The notes beneath the pieces are model-generated. The model did no database searches and had not been told where the DNA came from. It worked only from the letters and a program-made list of their open reading frames with translations. Shown piece by piece: positions 36,046 through 46,723 of a stretch of 64,000 bases of DNA. The number at the start of each line of letters is the position of its first letter. Within the stretch, counting starts at the first letter, position 1. The position numbers were made by a program, and so were the translations under genes. Source of the stretch: Bugulina stolonifera (taxonomy: Eukaryota; Bryozoa; Gymnolaemata; Cheilostomatida; Bugulidae). The stretch covers positions 1,882,501 to 1,946,500 of the forward strand of contig OW285194.1 in assembly GCA_935421135.1 (NCBI GenBank). Direction: 5' to 3'.

Positions 36046-37486
36046 AAATATATGGCCACTGTGTATTGATTTACTGTTTTCAAATTGCGATGTACATGTA
36101 CAATTTTTGGTTGCAGTAAAATCTCAATTGCTTCATTACAGTGCTTACAAACTGTGCTGAAGCCAATGAAATGTAACATTATGGCTGAGGAAACTGCTGT
36201 ATTAATGAATAGTGACAGTGAGGTATGGCTTAAATCATTGTCAACATTGCCGGCACACTACAACTTACAGTATTGAACTAAACACATTATTGTCACTTGA
36301 GATATTACCCGTTGCAACTGTAAGCTTGTGCTCGATGTCGTCTGCAACTAGGACTAACGTTGTCGTCTGCAACTAGGACTAACTATGTCGTCTGCAACTG
36401 GGACTAACGTTGTCGTCTGCAACTAGGACTAACGATGTTGTCTGCAACTAGGACTAACTATGTCGTCTGCAACTAGAACTAACGTTGTCGTCTGCAACTA
36501 GGACTAACTATATCGTCTGCAACTAGGACTAACGTTGTCGCCTGCAACTAGGACTAACTATGTGGTCTGCAACTAGGACTAACTATGTGGTCTGCAACTA
36601 GGACTAACTATGTGGTCTGCAACTAGGACTAACTATGCGGTCTGCAACTAGGACTAACTATGTCGTCTGCAACTAGGACTAACTATGTCATCTGCAACTA
36701 GGACTAACGTGACAGTTTCATTCTCTGCAAGCAATATGGAAGATTCTCTACTTTTTCTTCTTTCAAAATTTATTTGTTTTCTTTTACTATTCCAAGAAGA
36801 TATTTTACTATATTAGGCACCCTCTACATGTAATTTATCTAGTTTTACTCTTCATCATAATGATAAAACCTATAGACTCAGACTGTATTAGCTTCAGTAG
36901 GCCATGTCAATACTCAATATTATTATTAGAAATAATGCAAAGTTGTCCTCTCTTCTTCTATTTTTTTTGGAGGGAGGCCAACTCCAACAAATAACATTTC
37001 ACTGTTTGAGCACCATGCACATGTACATGTAGATCACAGTCACATAAATTTACATATAATAGGTAGGCATACAAGTCATGTTCAATATAGTACATGTAAT
37101 TATAATACACTGTATAATACATGCATGTATTTACGTAGTGTGCAGAAATATGTTACTCATATGTAAATATGGGTACATGTACATACACATGTAAATGTTC
37201 ACTGCAATTGTACATGTATATATTGCCAGTTTTTTGTTTCATAAGTGATAAATCTGCAACGACATTTTTAAATATAAATAACTGCAATAAAATAATATAT
37301 AATATGTTATTGATTAAACTTAGAGATATTCCACAATCTCTGCTATATCATAGCAAACAACAAGTGAACTTGAGGCAATAGTCACTTCTATTACAGTATT
37401 ATTTACTCATAATACTGTTCCTTTAGTGCACTTACATTGTTATAACCTGAGTTTAACAAACTATTTTTCAGCTTTTAATATAATAT
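36046..37486. other. Gene-less stretch with a 25-bp minisatellite
   Basis: At 36329-36712 about 15 copies of a 25-bp unit (TATGTCGTCTGCAACTAGGA plus CTAAC) occur, with GTT/TAT and TCG/TGG variants between copies. The remainder is AT-rich with 'tacatgta' words and no coding signal. The array has no spacers and no unique inserts, so it is not a CRISPR. Confidence 0.7.
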
Positions 37487-38292
37487 TGTGATGGTACAGG
37501 ACATTTGTATACGACTCCAGCTACCCGGATAAAACCCTATAGCACCTTAAGTGCCTAGTAGTTGCCACAGCACTACTCAGCTAACACTCGTACTCTCATA
37601 CCTAGCTGTTCGTATACTCATACTCAACTGTATTGCATGTCTAAATTACTCATTTACTGTCTACATACGTGTATCTACAGTGTATGTGTTTATATTCATT
37701 CTACTTAACTACATATCAATGTACATTCATGTATGATAATTACTAAGTCTTTTGGTACCTTTTATACCCATGTAAAGATGCCCGACCTCTCAGGATCACT
37801 TGATATTCATTTTGTACATGAATTGGACGATTATAAGCAACTTTTGTATAACCCGACCTATTTTGGGTCGGCCGTCGGGCTTCCGGCAGCCATGTTGTTG
37901 CGCAACTTCCGGACGACCCTATGTCGTCCTTTCCCGACACTACGTCGGGCGGAAGTCCTTATACTATATAAAGGGCCATGTTTTATCATTTGTTGTCTCA
38001 GTTTTTGCTTGGCTTTCAATAAAGACACATCTATACTTGATACAGAGACTTTCACTTCCTTTTGCCAGGTCATTCGCATTAGCGAACCGCCTACTAGGTC
38101 GGATCACTCTCTTTCAAGGTATAGTATGAAGGTCAGACTTGGGACCAGATGGGTCGTCTCCGGTAGTACTTTGACTACTGAGACCGCTCGATCTTTCATG
38201 TAATGAGAAGGCCTAGCACCACTCATAGGCACTTCAGTTTTGGGTCGGTAGTCGTCCAAGGACGATTGCACGAAATACCACAAACCATAACA
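37487..38292 (+). repeat. 5' LTR of the outer Gypsy element
   Basis: Starts TGTGATGG and ends CCATAACA (TG...CA). It has a TATA box (TATATAAAGG near 37966) and a polyadenylation-like CAATAAAG near 38021. The block GGTCGGCCGTCGGGCTTCCG is shared with the solo LTRs. Open frames through it are not genes. Confidence 0.85.
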
Positions 38293-38312
38293 TTGGTGGC
38301 AGCGGTGGGATT
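38293..38312 (+). other. Primer-binding region
   Basis: TTGGTGGCAGCGGTGGGATT immediately follows the 5' LTR, the expected place for a tRNA primer site. The tRNA was not identified. Confidence 0.6.
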
Positions 38313-38666
38313 CTAAGGTCGTACTCTTACAGTACGAAGCGAAGGAAGGTGACCTCGGCCTCGGAAACCCGACCGACCTCACTCTTCAATACTTCACCGG
38401 CGATTAAGGACTCGGACCCGGGAACCCATATGACGAGAAGGTGACAAAAGCTAAAGCGCACCCTTAGTTCTCGTGGTTCCGCTGCATGTAGCCCGACCTA
38501 CGCCGGATCTTCAACTAAAGACCGACCTCGGATCCAGAATAGATTGACGGTACTCAGTACGTTGACTAGGCCTATCAATTCAAAGCAATTTACTCACTAC
38601 CAGACACATTCTCAAGACGAAGACGACACGTCTCACCCATCAGGAGGCTTAATCTATACTCAGACA

Positions 38667-39496
38667 ATGGCTAGCGAGATAGACAGGCTAGTAGAGGTCC
38701 TCGGGCGATACATTGAAGTAGCCCGACCTCCTCCACCTCAACCCTCCTTCAAGACTCCACAGTTCGACAGACAAGGAGACGTCGAGTTCTTTATAGAACA
38801 ATTCCTGACGATAGCCGAGGCCAATGATTGGAGCCCGGCAGCCATGTACCTCCACTTGCGAGAAGCTCTCAAGGGGTCGGCACAAGAATGTGGCCGACCC
38901 GACTCTCCAGAGGGGATCTTCGAAGCCCTACGCGTCCGCTTCGGGTTGACAGATTAGGAAGCTACACTCCAGCTCATACAGCTGCGAAAAGATCCCGGCA
39001 TGTCCCTACAAGAACATGCCACCCTGGTCAAGAAACCAGCGCACCGCCGGGTACTAGCTGTAGAAAACTGCAGCAACTCCCTTGAGGACGGACACTTACA
39101 GAGACACCTATTGGCAATAAACCCTAGAGATGTGGACTCAGCTGTCCGAGCCGGAAACAACTTCTTGCTCGTCAAGGGACCTTCCCGTGGAAGTAAAACA
39201 CACTAGATAAGGGCAGTGACAGAACCCGAGCCGGAGACACCCCAAGTGAATACAGTGGACTCCGACCTGACCTGGATCAACGACCTAAAAGAGGCCATCC
39301 AGACACTCAGCCGAGAAGTCAGGCACCTCCGAGGACTACTAGACTCCCCCAGAATGCCAGGACCACGGAACAGACCCTCCTGGCAGACCAGCAAGAGACC
39401 TGGTCAACCTCCTCAACCGACAAGCAGGGAAAATCCCCCCACACACTCAGAACCAAGAGTACCCGAGTCGGAAAAAGACTCCGGCCCGAGGCAGTA
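38667..39496 (+). pseudogene. gag remnant of the outer Gypsy element
   Basis: The frame begins MASEIDRLVEVL and contains a capsid-like helical region (FKTPQFDRQGDVEFFIEQFL). Stops at 38955 and about 39204 lie in the same frame, so the gene is broken by nonsense codons rather than frameshifts over this part. The region after 39216 is hydrophilic (RQVRHLRGLL-like coil, then Pro-rich). It was part of a Gag that forms the retrotransposon core. Confidence 0.7.
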
Positions 39497-39589
39497 GAAG
39501 CTGACACTTCGGCCCGAGGCAGTAGAAGCTGACACTCGGGCCCTACAAGCTCCTCACTCCTCTCATATTTCCATCTCGGAAGACCGTCC

Positions 39590-39801
39590 TGTTATATACT
39601 TAATTTACTGTGTTACCACTGGACCAACATAGACATAGCATGTTTACAGGTGGATAACTTGTATTCAACTGACTGCAAGTAACAAGTATATAATAATATG
39701 ACTCATGCATATTCTTGTAAACAAGTTAAGTATAACAGGAAGCAATCTATTTATATCATAGTGAATACTGGAGTGTTTTACCCTGTTAGCCAAACATTAC
39801 A
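39590..39801 (-). repeat. 3' LTR of the nested Gypsy element
   Basis: 212 bp, TG...CA ends, one difference (G against A in AATACTGGAGTG) from the other LTR. Confidence 0.93.
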
Positions 39802-39924
39802 CTCCTCCACGCTAACTTTGAACGGTGTCAGTGCTTTAAAAAATACATACCATTATTATAATAAAACTATTAGTCACTCTATTTATTGTTAGTCTGAACC
39901 ACAGACGTTATGTTACGGTGTCCA

Positions 39925-42900
39925 TTACTTATATCCAAGGTACTCTTCACTATAACGTACTGGTGGCTGCAATACCCTAGGACTACGGCGAACTGTCGTT
40001 GTTTCTGGCTCTATACGTACAGGGTCGCTATTATCTTCCTCATTACTATCGGGAACCGTATTGTGAGTTGTGTTTGTTGGTAGTATTGGTACGATAGGTC
40101 TATTTGTCACAATTGGCCCTGTTATTGTTTCCGTATTTGGCTTTCTGAACTCCTGTGATGCTTTCTTTAGATGGTCAATATGACAATACCTCACTCGGCC
40201 ATTTACTCTCACCAAGTATCCATGCGTGCCCTTGACTTTCAAAATTTCACCTTCTAGCCACCTAGGGCCTGCACCGCCTTGCCTTCTCTCTTTCACAGAC
40301 ACTTTCTCACCAGCTCCAAACCCTCTCAAACTAACCGACTTGTCATGGTATCTCTTCTGATTATCCTGTTGGATTCCCACAGACGTTGTCAGTGATGGTC
40401 GTACCAATGACAGCCGGCTACGTATCTGCCTCTTTAAAAACAACTCATCTGGCCTCCGTCCCGTAGTGCTGTGCGGTGTCATCCTATACCTCATAAGCAC
40501 ATTAGCTAACGCTATATGAAGTTTTAAATGTTTCATCTTATACATGCTTGACTTAATAACCTGCACCGCCCTCTCAGCAGCCCCATTGCTGGCTGCCTTC
40601 ATCTTCACTATCCCAGCATGCGTCTCGTGTAGCTCCGCTAAGATGCGTTCTTGCAGAGAATGGGGAATTACTACTCGGTAGCCATAGACTAAACAACCTT
40701 GATCTACTGATAAATAGTCTCTGTTTCTACAAAATGCCTCCAATTCTTCGTTGACCATGTTGCGGGGCCAGCCCTCCATAACATACAGCATTACACGTGA
40801 CAATTTAGAATCACTTGCAGTCTGCCTGGCTATTTCATCGGAACTGACTGGTAAATTACCTAGCATCGAGTTCACTCCTTCTATCGTTGCCACTTCGACC
40901 TCAATTTGATTAACTGGAAACCGTGACAGCATATCCGCATTACCGTGCTCCTTTCCCGGCCTGTACTCAATGTCATACTCATACGCTGCCAGAATCAGGG
41001 CCCACCGTTGCATTCTAGCGGCTGCTAAAGTGGGTATTCCAACTTTCGGCCCCAGCAAGGCTTGGAGTGGCTTATGATCTGTTACTAACACAAACTTTTT
41101 GCCGTACAGGTATTTGTGGAACTTAGTGATCCCATATTTCAGTGCCAACGCCTCCTTTTCTATCTGGCTGTAGTTCTTCTCTGCGTCTGTCAGAGTTCTA
41201 GAACCAAAAGCTACTGGTCGTTCATTTCCTTCCACAACATGGCTCAACACCGCTCCAACCCCATAGGATGAGGCGTCACAACTTAGCTTTATAGGTAGTT
41301 TCTGGTCATAATGAACCAACACGGAACTCCCTGACAACAACTCCTTACATTTAGCAAATGTCTGCCTACAAGACTCATTCCAATCCCATGCTGCCTCCTT
41401 ATTGAGCAGTCTGTGGAGTGGAGCCAATAGTGTAGATAAGTTTTTGATAAACTTCCCATAAAAGTTCACGGCTCCCAGAAAACTCCTTAGCTCTGAGACA
41501 TTGGTAGGTGTTGCTGCTCCCCTTAGAGCCTCTACCTTCTCGTCTGTAGGACTAATACCCTCCTTACTAATCGTGTGTCCCAAGTAAGTTAGTTCACTCT
41601 TACGAAACTCACATTTATCTTTGCGCAAGCGAACTCCATGCTCATCTAGTCGTGCCAACACTCTCTTGAGTATCGACTCGTGTTCTTCGTCCGATTTAGA
41701 ACCAATAAGTACATCATCCAAATATATTGCAACCGGCAGTCCAGCTAGCATCCGCTCCATTACCGACTGAAAAATAGCAGGAGCTGTTGAAATACCATAC
41801 GCCAATCTGGTATGCCGATATAGTCCTTTATGTGTATTAATCACCAGGTAATCCTTACTATCCTCATCTAACTGTAGCTGCTGATAGGCCTGACTGAGGT
41901 CCAACTTGGTAAACACTCGTTTACCGGCCAGACCAGCTAAAATATCCTCTATACAAGGAATTGGGTGATTATGCTGCTTCAAACTCTGATTAATGGAGAC
42001 CTTGAAATCCCCACATAATCTAATAGCCCCATTAGGCTTAAGCACCACCACTATTGGAGATGCCCAATCGCTATGAGTAACCGGTTCCAAAACCCCTTCA
42101 GCTACTAGCCGATCTAATTCATGACCCACCTTGTCCTTTAATGCGTAAGCTACCGGTCTTGCCTTACAGAAGATGGGTTTTGTGCCATCTTTTACCTCAA
42201 TTTCTGCTTTGTATCCTCTTATTGTCCCAATACCGGTTTGGAAAATGCCTCCATCCTCAACACCCTCCGGTTCTAGCTTCTGTATTTGACTAACTGACAA
42301 CCAGTCTAGTCTAACCTGTGCTAGCCAGTCTCTACCTAAGAGTGGAGGTCGCTGCTCTCCAGACACAACAATCAAGGGTAACTTATGTGACTTATCCTGG
42401 TAACCAACATCTACTAGGGCTTCACCTCTTACTGCAATCACATCCTTTGTATAGGATTTTAGCATTCCCCCTCTATACTGCCTTAGACTGCCTTCTGGGA
42501 ATAGTTCCTTCCACTGACTGTGACACATTAACGAGACTGCTGCTCCAGTGTCTATCTCCATCACAACTGGTTTCCCATTTATGCTAACCGAAACCACGTA
42601 TGCCCCGCGATTGTTCTGATGCACTTTGTATACATACTGGTTTTCACTGCTTTCATCCACTGCACCAGCGTCCTCTATATGTTTTACTCCTTGCCCGTTG
42701 CAAACTTTCATCAGATGTCCCTTTTTTCCACATTTGTTACATGTAAGATCTTTGTATCTGCAGCGGGAAACAATATGCCCAAACCTACCGCAACAATAAC
42801 ATCTCACATTTTTGTCACCTTGTCTAAACATCTTTTGACCTACTTGATTCACGTTCTCCGTATCACTTGTACTCCCTACACTTGGTGTACTTTGTTCTGC

Positions 42901-43407
42901 TACCTCAAGCCTCGCCATCTCCATTGCATTTGTCAGGCTTACTGCTTGTTCCAATGTCAGGTCCTTCTCCTCCAACAATCTCTTCTGTACATTACCATTC
43001 AAAGGCAGCCCACTTACAAAAGCCAGTAGCAGAGCGTCATTCAGAAACGCCCCGAACGAACACGGTACAGCCAACTTACGTATACGCAGCAAATAGTCAT
43101 TGACCGATTCATCAGCATGCTTAGATGCTCTCATAAACGTAAACCTTGACGCTATAACTGGAGGCTGCGGTTTATAGTGTCTTATCAATACCTCCTTCAG
43201 TTGCTGTAACGTCTTTCCATTCGGGGCATCGGGGCTGAGCAAATCCTTCAAAATGCCATACACTTCCGCACCAACCGAGCTCAACAGCACCGGAACTCTC
43301 TTGTTATTCGGAGTCTCCTGCACCACAAAGAACAAGTCCAACCGCTCAAAATACGTCTCAATATCCTCCTTGCCGTCATACCTATCAAACACTGTCTTAG
43401 CAGCCAT
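39925..43407 (-). CDS. Gag-Pol polyprotein with an internally deleted integrase, 1160 aa
   Basis: Domains in order are: a Gag-like retrotransposon domain (residues about 1-170); two CCHC knuckles (CYCCGRFGHIVSRC and CNKCGKKGHLMKVC, about 200-240); aspartic protease (VMEIDTGAAVSLM, about 280-380); reverse transcriptase with YLDD (about 400-600); RNase H (LSCDASSYGVGAVL to NADMLSRFP, about 690-850); then integrase. The integrase reads HETHAGIVKMKA and jumps directly to ASNGAAERAVQ. The zinc-binding HHCC part and the two catalytic Asp of the DDE core are gone; only the region of the final Glu and the C-terminal domain remain. The deletion is in frame near 40595. Reverse transcription functions look intact, but integration would need help in trans. 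Confidence 0.92.
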   Translation of the reverse strand: MAAKTVFDRYDGKEDIETYFERLDLFFVVQETPNNKRVPVLLSSVGAEVYGILKDLLSPDAPNGKTLQQLKEVLIRHYKPQPPVIASRFTFMRASKHADESVNDYLLRIRKLAVPCSFGAFLNDALLLAFVSGLPLNGNVQKRLLEEKDLTLEQAVSLTNAMEMARLEVAEQSTPSVGSTSDTENVNQVGQKMFRQGDKNVRCYCCGRFGHIVSRCRYKDLTCNKCGKKGHLMKVCNGQGVKHIEDAGAVDESSENQYVYKVHQNNRGAYVVSVSINGKPVVMEIDTGAAVSLMCHSQWKELFPEGSLRQYRGGMLKSYTKDVIAVRGEALVDVGYQDKSHKLPLIVVSGEQRPPLLGRDWLAQVRLDWLSVSQIQKLEPEGVEDGGIFQTGIGTIRGYKAEIEVKDGTKPIFCKARPVAYALKDKVGHELDRLVAEGVLEPVTHSDWASPIVVVLKPNGAIRLCGDFKVSINQSLKQHNHPIPCIEDILAGLAGKRVFTKLDLSQAYQQLQLDEDSKDYLVINTHKGLYRHTRLAYGISTAPAIFQSVMERMLAGLPVAIYLDDVLIGSKSDEEHESILKRVLARLDEHGVRLRKDKCEFRKSELTYLGHTISKEGISPTDEKVEALRGAATPTNVSELRSFLGAVNFYGKFIKNLSTLLAPLHRLLNKEAAWDWNESCRQTFAKCKELLSGSSVLVHYDQKLPIKLSCDASSYGVGAVLSHVVEGNERPVAFGSRTLTDAEKNYSQIEKEALALKYGITKFHKYLYGKKFVLVTDHKPLQALLGPKVGIPTLAAARMQRWALILAAYEYDIEYRPGKEHGNADMLSRFPVNQIEVEVATIEGVNSMLGNLPVSSDEIARQTASDSKLSRVMLYVMEGWPRNMVNEELEAFCRNRDYLSVDQGCLVYGYRVVIPHSLQERILAELHETHAGIVKMKAASNGAAERAVQVIKSSMYKMKHLKLHIALANVLMRYRMTPHSTTGRRPDELFLKRQIRSRLSLVRPSLTTSVGIQQDNQKRYHDKSVSLRGFGAGEKVSVKERRQGGAGPRWLEGEILKVKGTHGYLVRVNGRVRYCHIDHLKKASQEFRKPNTETITGPIVTNRPIVPILPTNTTHNTVPDSNEEDNSDPVRIEPETTTVRRSPRVLQPPVRYSEEYLGYK

Positions 43408-43419
43408 CCTCGTCGCCAG

Positions 43420-43631
43420 TGTTATATACTTAATTTACTGTGTTACCACTGGACCAACATAGACATAGCATGTTTACAGGTGGATAACTTGTATTCAACT
43501 GACTGCAAGTAACAAGTATATAATAATATGACTCATGCATATTCTTGTAAACAAGTTAAGTATAACAGGAAGCAATCTATTTATATCATAGTGAATACTG
43601 AAGTGTTTTACCCTGTTAGCCAAACATTACA
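43420..43631 (-). repeat. 5' LTR of the nested Gypsy element
   Basis: 212 bp, partner of 39590-39801, adjacent to the primer-binding region at 43408-43419. Confidence 0.93.
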
Positions 43632-43635
43632 GTCC

Positions 43636-43998
43636 AAAAAATCCGGTCGGCAAAGCCGACCCCCTTCTACAACAGTAACTCCAGTAACCTATGTGAAGCC
43701 GCACGTGCCTAGCCTGTACGTGCAGGGACGACTATGTAGCCAAGACGTAACCCTACTCTTGGACACGGGCTGTACGACCAACCTGATATCACTTCGAACC
43801 CTGAAGAAGTTGCAGAGACCCGACATAAAGGTCCTACCAGTGCACCAGCCATACGGAAAGATGGCCGACGGGTCGACTCTCAAGTTCGAGGGATTGGTTA
43901 GACTACCCATGGTGGTCGGCCGTACTTTCAGCCAAGAACTGTTCCTTATCAGCTCCATACTAGAAGACGGTGTCCTAGGGATGCCCTACCTGGTCTAG
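43636..43998 (+). pseudogene. Protease remnant of the outer Gypsy element
   Basis: Continues the outer element after the nested insertion. LYVQGRLCSQDVTLLLDTGC contains the DTG active-site motif of a retroviral-type aspartic protease, followed by NLISLRTLKKL. The frame closes at 43996-43998 and no reverse transcriptase follows. Confidence 0.75.
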
Positions 43999-44104
43999 CA
44001 CCGGTGTTCTGTTAATTGCAATACTGCTAAGGTATACAGCAGCCGAGATCAATGGCCGTGTGTTAATAGAATGGGAAGCGCCTATAAACAAAGGACGATG
44101 CCTG

Positions 44105-44373
44105 AGATGAAGCCTAGTACACCTCCGCCCGACGTCGATGACCCATGCCAACGTCCTGGATACCTACAAAGAGGACCAGTGGCCGAGGAAGGAACGGAAA
44201 ACTCATCACTTAGTACACCTCCGCTCGACGTCGATGACCCATGCCGACGTCCTGGATACCCACATAGAGGACCAGTGGCCGCGGAAGGAAAAGGATTCAT
44301 ATCACTTAGTACACCTCCGCCCGACGTCGACGATACATACCGACGTCCTGGATACCCACACAGAAGTAGTTAA
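44105..44373 (+). repeat. 96-bp tandem repeat, three copies
   Basis: Units begin TAGTACACCTCCGCCCGACG at 44115, 44211 and 44307 (exact 96-bp period). As 96 is a multiple of three, the frame stays open and codes for STPPPDVDDPCQRPGYLQR repeats. It is probably from the outer element's untranslated or terminal region. Confidence 0.8.
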
Positions 44374-44865
44374 GTAAGGATCTTTTCAAGAAGTTTACTC
44401 CCCTTATGCTATGTATACGCTCTTTTCAAACAGTTTACTTTTTTGTAATTGGCTGATTTTTTGAAACAGTTTACAGCTGGTCACTTTTATATCATCCTAC
44501 ATAGTTTACGAAGCTTGACTGTATCTATCAAACTGATGAGTATTTATCTATCTCTGCCAAGTCTAAATTTGTTTACACTAGGATACGGTACAATGGTCAA
44601 TTATAGGTTTCTACTCTCTGCTCGTGTATGGTAATTTTTATTAACATATATAGCTGAATCATTTCTAACAGTATTATTCTATGGACAGTGTAGTACATGT
44701 AGGCCTACACTCTTTACATGATGTGATAAGTGTATTGTTTCTCTCATTATATTTTTTATTAAATTAATGATATCAGTATATACGTGGTATAGAGAAGAGA
44801 AACCATAGCAAACCCACAGCCTTATAGACATTTTAAGAATATTATGATAAAAAAAACACATTTGT
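44374..44865. other. Gap between the Gypsy remnant and the Polinton protease
   Basis: AT-rich with no gene. It should contain the 3' flank of the Polinton gene block and possibly its terminal inverted repeat, but I could not identify a repeat that recurs inverted at the other end. Confidence 0.4.
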
Positions 44866-45408
44866 TTATAAGACAGGAGCAGTTGCTATCTGTGAAAAGA
44901 TAAATGGTAGATCTACAATTTGAAGTTTTTTTAATTCATTCATTTCTGTAGAGTATTTCTGTATAACGTATTGATATATAAAAGAATCATTAGCGTTTGT
45001 ATCACCGAGGTCATTTAACAAGTATATGATATGCTCGAGGCTGTAACCTCTAGCCATATGCGTTAGGAAGAATATACAATATTGTCCGCATACTGTACTG
45101 TATAAGCTCTGAAGTTTCGTGCTATTGAATGTCCACTCCTCACAAGAATCTATAACCCTAGCTATAGAATCGGAGTGAGTTGGTGGATATCCAAAACTGT
45201 CAAAGTATATTCCTTGGTTATGCTTTGTCTTGTAGACAGCTATCCAGTGTTCACCGGGATCTGTACGAGGTTTAGTGTTGACAACCATACAGCAGGGATA
45301 CTCCAAAGCTGACATTGGCACCAAATCATCGGAGAATACACCCAGAAAGTTAACTTTCTTCAACTTATCATCGTTCGCTAGCACTCTATATATTTGGTTA
45401 GTATTCAT
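44866..45408 (-). CDS. PRO: Adenain-like cysteine protease, 180 aa
   Basis: The frame is intact. The catalytic set can be read as His54 (GEHWIAVY), Asp70 (YFDSFG) and Cys107 (STVCGQYC), with Gln100 seven residues before the Cys, the spacing known for the adenovirus maturation protease. In Polintons this enzyme is thought to process capsid precursors. Its start lies two bases after the stop codon of the major capsid gene, so both are probably expressed from one transcript. Confidence 0.92.
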   Translation of the reverse strand: MNTNQIYRVLANDDKLKKVNFLGVFSDDLVPMSALEYPCCMVVNTKPRTDPGEHWIAVYKTKHNQGIYFDSFGYPPTHSDSIARVIDSCEEWTFNSTKLQSLYSTVCGQYCIFFLTHMARGYSLEHIIYLLNDLGDTNANDSFIYQYVIQKYSTEMNELKKLQIVDLPFIFSQIATAPVL

Positions 45409-45410
45409 GT

Positions 45411-46721
45411 TTAGTTATAGTAATCGGTGATTACGGCTCTATTTTTGTCGATCTTGATATCGGAATCAAATTCGCCGTATACAATCACGTTTACTGGTTC
45501 TCCCAATGCCTGACCAAATTTAAGCTCGAGTCTAATGTTACCTTTCTTTATAATGTGATAACATCCATTCTCTTGTAGGTCAGGGGTCAGGTCAAACGCT
45601 ATTAGAGCGTAACCGTTTTCGTAATCGGATCTAGAGATGTCTGTCCCCTGATCCTTAAACGCCTTTCCCGTAGATTCGAATAGAGTAAAATAGTTTCTTA
45701 GCATATCACCGTTTGTAAAATCGCTTATGTAAGGTTTTGGTGGATACATTTTGCCATCGATTAGCAGGCTGCAATATTTTAAATTACAGTGAGCGAAATT
45801 GAAAGGATTTCTGTTTAATGTACCTTCAAAGTTTTGTGATTTAACTAGTCCTATAACGATTCTCTTAGGGAGTACACCGCTAAAGAGATTTTCTTCGTTG
45901 CTGGACAAAGATCCTTGAGCTATGTTATAAGTTTTCATCGCGACTCTTCGAATTGGGTAAATCGCGGGCTTCATTTGCTTATCCATCATTTCTATATGCT
46001 TCAACTGCAACCCTGGGTTGATTTTAACTTTTCTTACAAAAAAAGATGCTTCGACAAGTTTTAGTTTGAATGTCCCGTTATTGGCGGACATGAGCACCAC
46101 GCTGTTGTCATTTCTTACAAACTTCAATTTGATATCCACACCATTCAGCAAGTATCTGTCTTGAAAAAATAAGTCATTGTGTATTTTAAAAATCATTGGC
46201 ACGACTCCGCTGTTTGCGGTGAACACTTTTCTGGCTACTAATCCTGTATTGCCATCAGCGATGTCATCCATTTGCCCGGCTGTGTCTTTGTCATACAAAG
46301 CTAGTGAAAGTTGGGATTTTTTAGCATCGCTTCCAAAGCTTAGCAATGTCTCGATTATAGAGCGGTAATGATATAGGTTAGAGGAGTCTGAAATCAGTGT
46401 ATCGTTCAAATATATATCTACTTGTTTGAACATGGAGTGAGCTAGAAGGTTGACGGGACCAACAGGGGCGTCATCTGCCAAGTCGGTTCCATCGTTGTTG
46501 GTTATTTTCACTTTCACGTACATATACGACGACGCCAGATCTATATAGTAGTTTGAGTCACCGGATATAGAAAATTTGATCGTGCCTTGATCGGCTAAAG
46601 CAGTTGTGAGTAAATGTTCAACGTGAAATCCATCTTCGGCGGAAGCCTGAGTTGGCACGTTGTTAAACAAGTCTAATTCCGACTTTTCTGTTAAACAGCT
46701 ATGCTCTATCACAAAGCTCAT
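45411..46721 (-). CDS. MCP: Major capsid protein, 436 aa
   Basis: An intact frame of the length expected for Polinton double jelly-roll capsid proteins. Recognisable stretches include TALADQGTIKFSISGDSNYY, YMYVKVKITNNDG near the N-terminus, NLLAHSMFKQVDIYLNDTLI and the C-terminal YENGYALIAFDLTPDL. It would form hexameric capsomers of an icosahedral particle. Intactness beside a broken polymerase is notable. Confidence 0.9.
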   Translation of the reverse strand: MSFVIEHSCLTEKSELDLFNNVPTQASAEDGFHVEHLLTTALADQGTIKFSISGDSNYYIDLASSYMYVKVKITNNDGTDLADDAPVGPVNLLAHSMFKQVDIYLNDTLISDSSNLYHYRSIIETLLSFGSDAKKSQLSLALYDKDTAGQMDDIADGNTGLVARKVFTANSGVVPMIFKIHNDLFFQDRYLLNGVDIKLKFVRNDNSVVLMSANNGTFKLKLVEASFFVRKVKINPGLQLKHIEMMDKQMKPAIYPIRRVAMKTYNIAQGSLSSNEENLFSGVLPKRIVIGLVKSQNFEGTLNRNPFNFAHCNLKYCSLLIDGKMYPPKPYISDFTNGDMLRNYFTLFESTGKAFKDQGTDISRSDYENGYALIAFDLTPDLQENGCYHIIKKGNIRLELKFGQALGEPVNVIVYGEFDSDIKIDKNRAVITDYYN

Positions 46722-46723
46722 TT

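Larger units (their letters stand above)
39586..43635 (-). mobile_element. Young nested Gypsy/mag-like retrotransposon
   Basis: LTRs of 212 bp (39590-39801 and 43420-43631) differ at one position. A 4-bp target duplication GTCC flanks it (39586-39589 and 43632-43635). On the minus strand the primer-binding region CTGGCGACGAGG lies directly inside the 5' LTR and ends at the Gag start; a purine-rich GTGGAGGAGT tract precedes the 3' LTR. One long Gag-Pol frame fills the interior. It sits inside the outer Gypsy element between gag and protease. Confidence 0.93.
37487..44373 (+). mobile_element. Decayed Gypsy retrotransposon interrupted by a younger one
   Basis: The order is 5' LTR (37487-38292), primer-binding region, gag remnant (38667-39496), then after the nested insertion a protease remnant (43636-43998) and a repeat-rich tail. 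RT, RNase H, integrase and the 3' LTR are missing, so the 3' half is truncated at about 44373. The same LTR family gives the solo LTRs at 1838 and 31257. Confidence 0.8.

Noticed and set aside
36329..36712. Regular 25-bp repeats considered as a CRISPR array
   Set aside because: There are no unique spacers between repeats and the genome is animal-like; it is a plain minisatellite.
37733..38203. 156-codon frame, related to frames at 2048-2281 and 31616-31810
   Set aside because: All three lie inside LTRs of the same family; the similarity reflects LTR conservation.
42318..43103. Plus-strand frames opposite the nested Gypsy polyprotein
   Set aside because: Shadows of the long minus-strand Gag-Pol frame.
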